A stretch of DNA of 37,669 nucleotides, from assembly GCA_003487805.1 (NCBI GenBank), contig DNNE01000197.1, forward strand, positions 37,501 to 75,169, read 5' to 3'. This DNA comes from Blastocatellia bacterium. Lineage in GTDB: Bacteria; Acidobacteriota; Blastocatellia; Pyrinomonadales; Pyrinomonadaceae. The number at the start of each line of letters is the position of its first letter. The first letter of the stretch is position 1. The notes under the pieces were generated by a model. That model saw nothing but the letters and a program-made list of their open reading frames with translations. It was not told the DNA's origin and did no database searches. The position numbers were made by a program, and so were the translations under genes. Of the stretch, positions 31,504 to 37,669 are shown in pieces.

Positions 31504-32037
31504 TCAGCGCTGAGTGTGAAAGACGCTGGCGCAGGGTTTCGCCCTCGACAAACTCAGCGGCGATCGCGTGGGTCGATTCAGTTTGAGAATCTCGTAGATC
31601 GTGATGATGTTCGGGTGATTCAATGCCGAAGCCGCTCGTGCTTCCTGCTCGAAGCGCCGCAAGCGTTCATCGTCTTTGGTGAACGCCGGAGGCAGAAGCT
31701 TCAACGCAACTCTGCGGCTAAGGCGTCGATCCTGTGCGAGATAAACTTCGCCCATGCCGCCGCGGCTGATAAATGAAACGATCTCGAAAGGACCGATCAC
31801 TCGCCCCGGTTTCAATGCTGACTTGTCATCAACGATCATTGCGGCGGCGGCCTCGTAGGCAGGGGCGTTCAGGAAGTCTCCACCGCGGCCGTCGGACGAG
31901 ATGAGCAATTCGACTTCCTTTTGCAGTGCCTCATCTCCCGCACACGCTTCTGAAACGAAGGCAAATCGATCTGACGGTGGGCGATCGAGCGCCGCGTGAA
32001 ATATCTCTTTAACTTTTTGCCAGCGGTCAGGTTTCAT
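31504..32037 (-). CDS. Ser/Thr kinase, N-terminal part; upstream half of a frameshifted gene
   Basis: A 177-residue piece from ATG 32037 (MKPDRWQKVKEIFHAALDRPP, the usual N-terminus of acidobacterial Pkn proteins). After a leader helix region the kinase N-lobe appears: GPFEIVSFISRGGMGEVYLAQDRRLSRRVALKLLPPAF with the Gly-rich loop and ATP-binding Lys, then EARAASALNHPNIITIYEI. From there the frame changes and the tail (LKLNRPTRSPLSLSRAKPCASVFHTQR by parts) is out-of-frame translation. The other frame continues at once with DSQTESTHAIAAEFVEGETL and HRDIKPEN. Catalytic loop and DFG are missing, so this piece alone cannot be active. GTG 32046 is an alternative start. Confidence 0.85.
   Translation of the reverse strand: MKPDRWQKVKEIFHAALDRPPSDRFAFVSEACAGDEALQKEVELLISSDGRGGDFLNAPAYEAAAAMIVDDKSALKPGRVIGPFEIVSFISRGGMGEVYLAQDRRLSRRVALKLLPPAFTKDDERLRRFEQEARAASALNHPNIITIYEILKLNRPTRSPLSLSRAKPCASVFHTQR
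31580..31595 (-). other. Frameshift site splitting the Ser/Thr kinase gene
   Basis: Homology to the kinase fold changes frame inside GAGATTCTCAAACTGAATCG (minus strand, about 31574-31593): one frame gives IYEI, the other continues DSQTESTHAIAAEF. A single missing base (or two extra) near 31590 restores one open frame from 32037 to 29048. I see no canonical slippery heptamer, so a mutation or sequencing/assembly error is likelier than programmed shifting. Confidence 0.85.
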
Positions 32038-32108
32038 GGATACCACGCTTATTGAATCGGACTTTCTTCTAGTTAACGCGAAACACCCAGACTGACTCCC
32101 TCACAAAA

Positions 32109-32669
32109 TTAATCTAGTTTTCGTCGCAACCAGGCGCGCGCCATCTTCCAATCGCGCTCAACAGTCGCATGGCCGATGCCGAGAACTTCCGCAGTTTCAT
32201 CAATTGACAGGCCGCCAAAAAACTTCAGCTCCACGATCCGCTCCTGTTGGGAATCGAACATTTTCAATTCTTCGAGCGCTTCATGCAGGGCGAGCAAGTC
32301 GATGTCCGGCTTTTCGCCCAACTGGCCGGCGCTGGTGATAGAAAGCCTTTCCTGGTCAGAACCACCACGTTTCGCTGCCTTATTCTGACGCGCGTGATCA
32401 ACCAAAATCCGCCGCATCATTTGCGCCGCCACCCCGTAAAACTGCGCGCGATTCTGCCAGCGAGGTTTTCGTTGAGCGACTAACTTTAGATAGGCTTCGT
32501 TGACCAGGGCCGTTGGTTGCAGCGTGTGATTCTGTCGTTCGCGTCGCAGGTAATTACTTGCCAAACGCCGCAATTCGCTGTAAACGAGTGGCATTAACTT
32601 CTCGAGCGCGGTCTGATCGCCTGCGCTCCACTTCACTAATAATTGCGTCACATTTTCCGAAGGCGACAT
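32109..32669 (-). CDS. ECF-type RNA polymerase sigma factor (TIGR02999-like)
   Basis: A 186-residue ECF sigma factor of the type paired with Pkn kinases in Acidobacteria and Planctomycetes. Region 2 covers ALEKLMPLVYSELRRLASNYLRRE through TALVNEAYLKL, AQFYGVAAQMMRRILVDHARQ. Region 4 is the helix-turn-helix IVELKFFGGLSIDETAEVLGIGHATVERDWKMARAWLRRKL. There is no anti-sigma gene; the kinase gene, 70 nt downstream on the same strand, may supply the signal by phosphorylation. Whether the kinase frameshift breaks this link depends on its being real. Confidence 0.93.
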   Translation of the reverse strand: MSPSENVTQLLVKWSAGDQTALEKLMPLVYSELRRLASNYLRRERQNHTLQPTALVNEAYLKLVAQRKPRWQNRAQFYGVAAQMMRRILVDHARQNKAAKRGGSDQERLSITSAGQLGEKPDIDLLALHEALEELKMFDSQQERIVELKFFGGLSIDETAEVLGIGHATVERDWKMARAWLRRKLD

Positions 32670-32757
32670 GGCATTGGCGTCGGGCGGCGAGATTCTACAA
32701 CAAGAGTTTGTCCGGAGTGAGGGAGTTTCCGCGTGACCTCCGCGTTATCAGTTGTAA

Positions 32758-32838
32758 GGCAAAAAGTGGTGAAGCCCCGACAGGTCGGGGGTCGAAAGAC
32801 GCCACAGACAAGCCGCCGGTCGCTTCAACCGCCACGGC
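32758..32838 (+). promoter_or_regulatory. Structured 5' leader, possible variant c-di-GMP-I (GEMM) riboswitch
   Basis: Upstream of the secreted-protein gene at 32861 the plus strand can fold as follows. GTGGT (32766-32770) pairs with GCCAC (32801-32805), enclosing the hairpins CCCCGA CAGG TCGGGG (32775-32790) and GTC GAAA GAC (32791-32800). Then GCCG/CGGC and CGGT/ACCG form a second arm (32812-32838). GGCAAA (32758-32763), a GNRA tetraloop and a GAC..AAGCC..CCGG string occur in the order seen in GEMM riboswitches, but the spacing and the middle domain differ. The ribosome site AAGGAG follows at 32849. Confidence 0.35.
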
Positions 32839-32860
32839 AGTTTCAAAGAAGGAGAAACAA

Positions 32861-33304
32861 ATGAAAAAGCAGGCTTACACAATGATGGCGTTGTTGGTTC
32901 TGATGGGCTCGATGGCAGTGGCGGCCAAAGCCCAAAATAATAGCCGCAGACAGTTGATTACAAACATTCCGTTCCAATTCAACGTTGGCGATGCGACTCT
33001 GCCGGCAGGTGAATACACGATTACCCAAGTCAATCCTGCGTCAGACAATGCCGTATTACAGATTCGAGCTAAGGACGGCAGCCGAACCGCGATGGCGCCG
33101 ATGAACTCAGCCATTCGCAAATCGTCCGATGGCGCCGCACTGGTTTTCAACCGATACGGCAACAAATATTTTTTTGCCCAGGCTTGGGTTGATGGGGAGA
33201 CCGACGGATTGCGCGCGGTGAAATCACGGTCCGAGCGCGCGACTCATAAGGAGATGACGGCCCTCAACGTGCGAGTTGAGAGCGTGGCACTTAGAAGCCG
33301 CTGA
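32861..33304 (+). CDS. Small secreted beta-rich protein, acidobacterial family
   Basis: A 147-residue exported protein (signal MKKQAYTMMALLVLMGSMAV + AAKAQ). The mature domain begins LITNIPFQFNVGDATLPAGEYTITQVNP and continues VLQIRAKDGSRTAMAPMNS and ALVFNRYGNKYFFAQAWVDG. This layout recurs in many small exported acidobacterial proteins, often in several copies per genome; no function is known to me. ATG 32861 has a strong AAGGAG at 32849-32854. A longer open frame upstream (from 32513) is not translated, since it runs through the structured leader and lacks a start signal. The gene is divergent from the ECF sigma factor and ends before a good terminator. Confidence 0.82.
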   Translation: MKKQAYTMMALLVLMGSMAVAAKAQNNSRRQLITNIPFQFNVGDATLPAGEYTITQVNPASDNAVLQIRAKDGSRTAMAPMNSAIRKSSDGAALVFNRYGNKYFFAQAWVDGETDGLRAVKSRSERATHKEMTALNVRVESVALRSR

Positions 33305-33367
33305 GTGAAGTCTCGAAGTCAGCAGGCAGTAGGTTCAAACAGGAGAACTCCGCTGCAGGCTGGGCAG

Positions 33368-33401
33368 TCACCCGAAGTCAAAAGCTTCGGGTGATTGTTT
33401 T
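33368..33401 (+). terminator. Intrinsic terminator after the small secreted protein
   Basis: TCACCCGAAG (33368-33377) pairs with CTTCGGGTGA (33385-33394), 10 perfect pairs over a 7-nt loop, followed by TTGTTTT. Confidence 0.88.
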
Positions 33402-33428
33402 ACGCATCGCTATTTGACTCTTCAAAAC

Positions 33429-33675
33429 AGCCGCGTTCACGCGGCTTTCCCGCAGGGTTACTAGACCGGCCGTTCTACGGCCGGGTCAAAGAAAAAATGG
33501 AAATTGAGTTAGCCCGTTTCAACGGGCTTACCGGAAGGTGGCTTTAGCCAACGAGATGCTGAAGCGATTCATGTAAGCACGCTGAAGCGCGCTAGGATCA
33601 TTTTCGCCGCTCGTGTCCCGGCGCTAGAAGCGTCGGTCTAGCAACGCTTCGCGAAAGCCGCGTGAACACGGCTAG
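33429..33675. repeat. Block of AGCC/GGCT palindromes in a gene-free spacer
   Basis: The spacer 33305-33709 has no gene beyond a terminator. It carries a row of short palindromes: AGCCGCG TTCA CGCGGCT (33429-33446), ACCGGCCGT TCT ACGGCCGGGT (33465-33486), AGCCCGTT TC AACGGGCT (33511-33528), GAAGCGT...ACGCTTC (about 33627-33650) and AGCCGCGTGAACACGGCT (about 33656-33673). The first and last are near-inverse copies, so the block is bounded by inverted repeats. A small hairpin GAGGC CCAAA GCCTC (33697-33711) follows and touches the stop codon of the DUF711 gene. Confidence 0.75.
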
Positions 33676-33709
33676 ACGAATCGCCGGATGAATCCTGAGG
33701 CCCAAAGCC

Positions 33710-34984
33710 TCAATCCAATTTCATCACCACCGAGCTGGTCAGAAATGGATTATCGAATTCGGCGTGATCGCCTGCCTTCTTTCCAGGGATGAGAAAGAGT
33801 CGAGCCGAAAGGGGCTTGTGAAGTTTGGTCGAGAGCGCCGCGACATCGCGAATCAGTGCGGCGAGTTCTTTCGCCGGCGTGTCACCGGCCAGCGGAACCA
33901 CATCGAGGCCGGTGCCGCACACGCTCGAATAGAGCAGCAGTTCGCGCACGCTGTATCGCCCTTCGGCGGCGCGCTGGGCCAGGACTGGATCTTCGAGTAC
34001 GGGCAGCATCAGACCGGAATAGCCACAGGTCTTGATGCTCAAACTTTTCAGCACATCCGTTATCGCCGCGCACGCAGCCAAAGTTGAAGCGCTCCCGAAT
34101 GGAAGTCGCGTAAGAGCTTCGATCGCTGCGCCGATGCTTCGGTCCTTTGCCGGTGCCGGCGAGGTGTCTATCCCTCGATACTCACGATGATCGTCGCGAG
34201 CAATTTCCAACGCCAGCTTCTCGACCGGGCGGAGCTCTGACTCTAATAAAGTTTTGAGTTTTGCTTTGGCGTCTTCGATATCTTTGGAGTTTTGAAATGC
34301 TTCCTGCAGGAGGCCGGGCGATTCCAGACCGATGCTGAAGGCGACCGCACCCTGATGATAGGCAACCGGAAAAAACGGCGTATCGGCGAGACAATTTGCG
34401 GCGGCGGTGAAACGAAAATTGCCTTCACCGCCAGGACTACTTTTACTAATGGCTACGATTGCTTCGGCGGCAGTCAGGGCCGTCTGCCGGTGAATGCCTC
34501 GCTCAGGTGACGCGACGGTCACGCTGAAATTGATGCTTTTTGTTTCCTTAACGAGCTGGGTGGCCCACGACGCAAACTCCGGGTCGTAGCGGTCATCCGT
34601 GATGACCGGCCCAATGCTGAACAGTACATTTTTGGCGGAAACCACTTCGTCAATCGCTTTAAGATCCGCGAGCGCCGCCGCGCGCGATTTGCCGTTGAGA
34701 TATTCGGGCAAAGGCTGAGTGGCGATGCGCAAAGTCTGAATCTCATAGCCTTCGTCTTCGAATTTCTTTTTGGCTCGCTGGAGAAATCCTATTGCGGATT
34801 CGACTGTGGCCAGATCAGTTGTGTTCTTCAGATTGACGCCGGCAGTGATGGTGCGAATCCTGAAGCGATGCTTTGAGACCTCAAGAGAACTGACAGGTTG
34901 ATGTCTATCGAGCTTTGCATTCGCACCGATGCCAAGCGACGCGAACAGAGCGACTGAAAAAATCTTGAGCAGGATAGAACGCAT
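33710..34984 (-). CDS. Exported DUF711 (UPF0210-like) protein
   Basis: A 424-residue protein of the DUF711 family. Diagnostic phrases are FRIRTITAGVNL, FGSASTLAACAAITDVLKSL, KTCGYSGLMLPVLED, YSSVCGTGLDVVPLAGDT and KPLSARLFLIPGKKAGDHAEFDNPFL. The family is structurally related to glycyl-radical/PFL-like folds and has no settled function; known members are generally cytoplasmic. Here the start ATG 34984 gives a clear signal peptide (MRSILLKIFSVALFASLGIGANA), so the protein is probably periplasmic. A longer frame from 35026 only adds residues before the signal. It is flanked on both sides by repeat-rich spacers and appears monocistronic. Confidence 0.85.
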   Translation of the reverse strand: MRSILLKIFSVALFASLGIGANAKLDRHQPVSSLEVSKHRFRIRTITAGVNLKNTTDLATVESAIGFLQRAKKKFEDEGYEIQTLRIATQPLPEYLNGKSRAAALADLKAIDEVVSAKNVLFSIGPVITDDRYDPEFASWATQLVKETKSINFSVTVASPERGIHRQTALTAAEAIVAISKSSPGGEGNFRFTAAANCLADTPFFPVAYHQGAVAFSIGLESPGLLQEAFQNSKDIEDAKAKLKTLLESELRPVEKLALEIARDDHREYRGIDTSPAPAKDRSIGAAIEALTRLPFGSASTLAACAAITDVLKSLSIKTCGYSGLMLPVLEDPVLAQRAAEGRYSVRELLLYSSVCGTGLDVVPLAGDTPAKELAALIRDVAALSTKLHKPLSARLFLIPGKKAGDHAEFDNPFLTSSVVMKLD

Positions 34985-35114
34985 TGAGGTCGGGCTACTT
35001 ATAGACTGCGCGCCTCGGAATAACAAGCGACTTCGCTTTCAGTTAGTGCTCCGTTAGTGTGTTGCTGACGTAATAGTGATGCCAAGTGGCAAGGAAAGAA
35101 CGCAATACAAGCGC

Positions 35115-35280
35115 CGTTTAGCTCCGTAGGAGCCGGATGTTTATAGCAACAGCTGATCCAACAACCATAGCTCCGTAGGAGCGACATGTGACTGACTCGA
35201 TAATTATTTCGCCCTACGGAGCTTGCCCAATTATGTTGGGCCCATTCGCTATAAACATTTCGTCCCTACGGGACTAAGCG
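35115..35280. repeat. Cluster of GCTCC...GGAGC / TATAAACAT dispersed repeats
   Basis: The spacer 34985-35359 has no gene. It holds four members of the family: TAGCTCCGTAGGAGCCGGATGTTTATAGC by parts (about 35118-35146), ATAGCTCCGTAGGAGCGACATG (about 35167-35187), ATTTCGCCCTACGGAGCTTG (about 35206-35225) and CTATAAACATTTCGTCCCTACGGGACTAAG by parts (about 35249-35278), in both orientations. The palindromic core changes while pairing is kept (GCTCC/GGAGC, GTCCC/GGGAC). Confidence 0.8.
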
Positions 35281-35359
35281 TTTTCCTCAAGCTGTTTTGT
35301 TATCACGCACAACAGCAACACGCCAAGCACTACCCGCTTTCACTTAGATCCATCCGAGC

Positions 35360-37531
35360 CTACTTCACGACTTCAAAATCGATCCACTGCGAAGCGATCT
35401 GCTGCTTTTCCTTCGCCAACTTATCCGTAACCAGGATCTGCAGGACATATTCGCCCGGCGGAAACTCTGTTCCGAGTTGCAGCCGGCCCACGCTCGGCAC
35501 GCGCTTGAGGTCTGATTGTGGGACGACTTCGATCGCCACCGGATTGCCGGTGAATACTGGTTTGCCGTCGCGAAAGATGCGCGTTTGGGCGGTGAGCTGC
35601 GGAAGATGAGTGGCCGCGTCAGGCTGCGCGTTGTAAATCGAGTAAGCGAAGATTAATTTGTCGCTCTGGCGAAACTGCCGGACTGCCGGACCTGAACTGA
35701 TCGCGTCCTGCCCAGCCTGCTGGTTCGCGTTTGCGTTCTCAGGCTTATCCGGTATGTCTTTCAGAACGACCAGCCCTGAAAGCGCCAGGCGCCCATCGGC
35801 GACATTCGGTATTTGAATGAACTGTCCGGCGCTGCCGATGCGGGATGAACCCTGATCGCGCAGCGCGATCCGAAACTGAAATGCTCCCGCTTGCTTGAGC
35901 GGAGTATCCAGACTGTAAACGATTCCACTACGCAGCGCGCTTTGATAGGTGTCGTTGTGCAGTCTGAGAGTGATTAGCCGGCTCTGCTGATCCGCGACGC
36001 GACCGTTCTCGCCAAAAAGAATTATTCCCAGATCAAACGTCGCTTTATGTCCGCCGTCAGGTTCGTCGACAAAGACCAGATCCTGAGCCTTGATAAAAAG
36101 TAGCGAGCGCAGCAGTGATCCGTTATCAAAGTTCGTAAACATCGTGGTGAGCCGCACGGTGATATCGTTGGCGCCGAACGGAGACAAGAGCGCCTTCTTC
36201 AATTGATCGCCTGCGGTTAACTCAACGGGCTTTTCTGATTCTTCGCCGACTCCGAAAAAACCTTCGCGCGTGCGCACCGTGAGCCCACGTCCTTTCACGG
36301 TGACCTTGAGGTGATGGAACTTTCGATTGAACGTCTCGTCAGTGGGGCGATATCCGATTAGGTAATAGCCATTCTGATCTTCGGCGATCTTTTTGAGGCC
36401 GAAATCATTTGAATTGCGAATCATGAAGCCGCCCGTCTGTTTGGCAATCAGATCGGATCCTTCGCGGCCTGCGATCATCGCCATTGATCGAGCGCTGAGA
36501 GTCGAATTTACCCGATTGGTTATATCCCGGGCGGTCACTGTAGGTGATAGCCCTCTGAAATCATCCGCGGCGGTGATTCCCGTGTAAGCCAGTCCGCGCG
36601 TATCCACGGCATAGATTACCACCGAGGCCCGAATCGCCAGCTCGGCCACCTTTTTCAACTGACTAAGATAGCTCGTTCTGTCGTCAGCGAGATCGCCATC
36701 TCCCGGAGTCAGAGTTACGGTGCCGGGCTCCTGTGTTTCGACCGGAAGCTGATCGGAAAGCAACACCAGTGACTTGCGTCCCGGCAGATCTTTCATTCCC
36801 TCCACAATGAATCTCAACGCCTGCAGCGTTCCCTTGATGTTCTGCGAACTACCACAAGGCAGCTCCCATGGCACTGTGGGCGAACCCAGCGGAGCGAAGA
36901 CGTGCACGCCGGCGCGGCTGCACGGATACCAGCGCAACCGATCGATCGCACTGAAAAGCATTCGCTTGTCGGTGGTGAACTGTTGCAGCGCACCTACGTC
37001 GCCTGAGGTGTGAATGATCGCGACCAAATCATTCGGCTGTAGCTGCTCTCTGACGAACTTGCGGGCCTGGTCGCGGGCGATCGAGATGCTCTGCACTGAC
37101 ATCCCCAGATCGTCGATTACGAAAGCGATGGTGCGGCGGACATCGTGCGGACGAACGGCGGGCGGAACGACGGGGGCCGCGTTTTTCTCTTTGGATGGCG
37201 GGGTCGCAGCCACGTTCGCCGGCACTGTTGAAACATTCGAGATATAAGAGAAGTTCGTGATCGTTTGCGGTTTGCCGTCTTCGAAAAGCAGGAAGTCTTC
37301 CGGCTTGAGATCGGTTATTTGCTTACTGTCTTTGGTTACTACGGCGTCGACCTGCACGAGGTTGGTCGTAATCTTCACCACATCCTGTGACTCGGCTTCC
37401 GTCGGATTCTGTGGCTGCGCGGTAGCGGGCTTTGGCGGCTCAGTCGTTGGACGTTGCTGCGGTTGCTGGCCGGTCGCGCGCGGCACGAGCGCAACCAACA
37501 ACATCAGGGAGAGAAAAGTTCTTTGGATCAT
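35360..37531 (-). CDS. VWFA-related secreted protein (TIGR03436 type), 723 residues
   Basis: A large exported member of the acidobacterial VWFA-related family. Signal peptide 1-21, then a Pro/Gln/Thr-rich linker. The N-terminal phrase VVKITTNLVQVDAVVTKDSKQITDLKPEDFLLFEDGKPQTITNF is the hallmark of the family. The VWA fold starts near residue 134 with TIAFVIDDLGMSVQS; Asp140/Asp141 and Ser145 form a shifted MIDAS-like site. VLLSDQLPVE replaces the usual SDG. YLIGYRPTDETFNRKFHHLKVTVKGRGLTVRTREGFFG ends the canonical domain, and an extra beta-rich C-terminal part (residues 440-723) follows. Function unknown; likely cell surface or periplasm. The ATG at 37531 has only a weak ribosome site. Confidence 0.88.
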   Translation of the reverse strand: MIQRTFLSLMLLVALVPRATGQQPQQRPTTEPPKPATAQPQNPTEAESQDVVKITTNLVQVDAVVTKDSKQITDLKPEDFLLFEDGKPQTITNFSYISNVSTVPANVAATPPSKEKNAAPVVPPAVRPHDVRRTIAFVIDDLGMSVQSISIARDQARKFVREQLQPNDLVAIIHTSGDVGALQQFTTDKRMLFSAIDRLRWYPCSRAGVHVFAPLGSPTVPWELPCGSSQNIKGTLQALRFIVEGMKDLPGRKSLVLLSDQLPVETQEPGTVTLTPGDGDLADDRTSYLSQLKKVAELAIRASVVIYAVDTRGLAYTGITAADDFRGLSPTVTARDITNRVNSTLSARSMAMIAGREGSDLIAKQTGGFMIRNSNDFGLKKIAEDQNGYYLIGYRPTDETFNRKFHHLKVTVKGRGLTVRTREGFFGVGEESEKPVELTAGDQLKKALLSPFGANDITVRLTTMFTNFDNGSLLRSLLFIKAQDLVFVDEPDGGHKATFDLGIILFGENGRVADQQSRLITLRLHNDTYQSALRSGIVYSLDTPLKQAGAFQFRIALRDQGSSRIGSAGQFIQIPNVADGRLALSGLVVLKDIPDKPENANANQQAGQDAISSGPAVRQFRQSDKLIFAYSIYNAQPDAATHLPQLTAQTRIFRDGKPVFTGNPVAIEVVPQSDLKRVPSVGRLQLGTEFPPGEYVLQILVTDKLAKEKQQIASQWIDFEVVK

Positions 37532-37637
37532 CGCGGTGATCTTCCTTCAGTTATGGCGCAGAGATTATGAGATTCACCGGCAAAAGTCACGGGTTGCCAA
37601 GAGCCGAAAAGATTCTGGGTAGTGGTACAGGTTGACT

Positions 37638-37669
37638 CCCTCTCCCTTTGGGAGAGGGTTGGGGTGAGG
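37638..37669. repeat. CCCTCTCCC...GGGAGAGGG dispersed palindrome, cut by window end
   Basis: CCCTCTCCC (37638-37646) and GGGAGAGGG (37650-37658) form a 9-bp hairpin with loop TTT, followed by TTGGGGTGAGG to the window end. Similar repeats are widespread in bacterial genomes. Positions 37532-37637 show no gene. Confidence 0.7.

Noticed and set aside
31574..31595. Programmed ribosomal frameshift in the kinase gene
   Set aside because: No canonical slippery heptamer or downstream pseudoknot is evident, and related kinases are encoded in one frame.
32513..32860. Long in-frame extension of the small secreted protein
   Set aside because: It crosses the ECF sigma gene antisense and the structured leader; the signal peptide and AAGGAG place the start at 32861.
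33429..33675. CRISPR array
   Set aside because: The hairpins differ in sequence and spacing; there is no constant direct repeat with regular spacers and no cas gene in the window.

Overview
The window looks like a chromosomal segment of an Acidobacteriota bacterium, most likely class Blastocatellia (Pyrinomonas-like). This is inferred from gene families, since no 16S gene is present. The clues are two VWFA-related proteins of the TIGR03436 Acidobacteria type, an ECF sigma factor beside a Ser/Thr kinase fused to a PD40 propeller, the futalosine menaquinone gene mqnC, LPS heptose synthesis (rfaE2), small secreted proteins typical of this phylum, and intergenic spacers full of short palindromic repeats. 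I saw no phage, IS transposase, plasmid function or CRISPR array.

Layout. 1-2.8 kb: polysaccharide export lipoprotein-like protein, a Ycf48-type propeller and an NTF2-like secreted protein. 2.8-5.3 kb, minus strand: a small secreted protein and lysS. 5.3-12.4 kb, plus strand: a type II toxin-antitoxin pair closely followed by rfaE2, then mfd, a SurA/PpiC-type foldase, an RqcP/Hsp15-like S4 protein and an L,D-transpeptidase. 12.9-16.4 kb: a solitary MreB-like actin and dusB, whose 3' end overlaps a convergent L,D-transpeptidase gene inside a 51-bp tandem repeat. 16.6-20.1 kb: two APC amino acid permeases, a terminator and tRNA-Leu(CAA). 20.2-25.5 kb: an HD-GYP response regulator, a VWFA protein, phosphate acetyltransferase, a DUF1232 membrane protein and mqnC. 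25.7-29.0 kb: a large secreted protein of unknown function, a reversed toxin-antitoxin pair and an ACMSD-like amidohydrolase. 29.0-37.5 kb: a kinase-PD40 gene split by a frameshift, its ECF sigma factor, a small secreted protein behind a structured leader, an exported DUF711 protein and a second VWFA protein.

The genes are mostly housekeeping and cell envelope. The unusual content lies between them. At least nine distinct families of 17-36 bp inverted repeats occupy the spacers. They often sit just upstream of a ribosome binding site, and in places they have entered genes: an in-frame copy adds roughly 18 residues to Mfd, one copy supplies the lysS stop codon, and others extend apparent reading frames upstream of true starts. 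One family (GTAACGCA...TGCGTTAC) lies exactly 21 nt upstream of the start codons of two unrelated genes. The other leads are a structured leader with partial resemblance to c-di-GMP-I (GEMM) riboswitches and a terminator hairpin ending three bases before the dusB start codon. All coordinates were read by eye, and no search or folding program was run.
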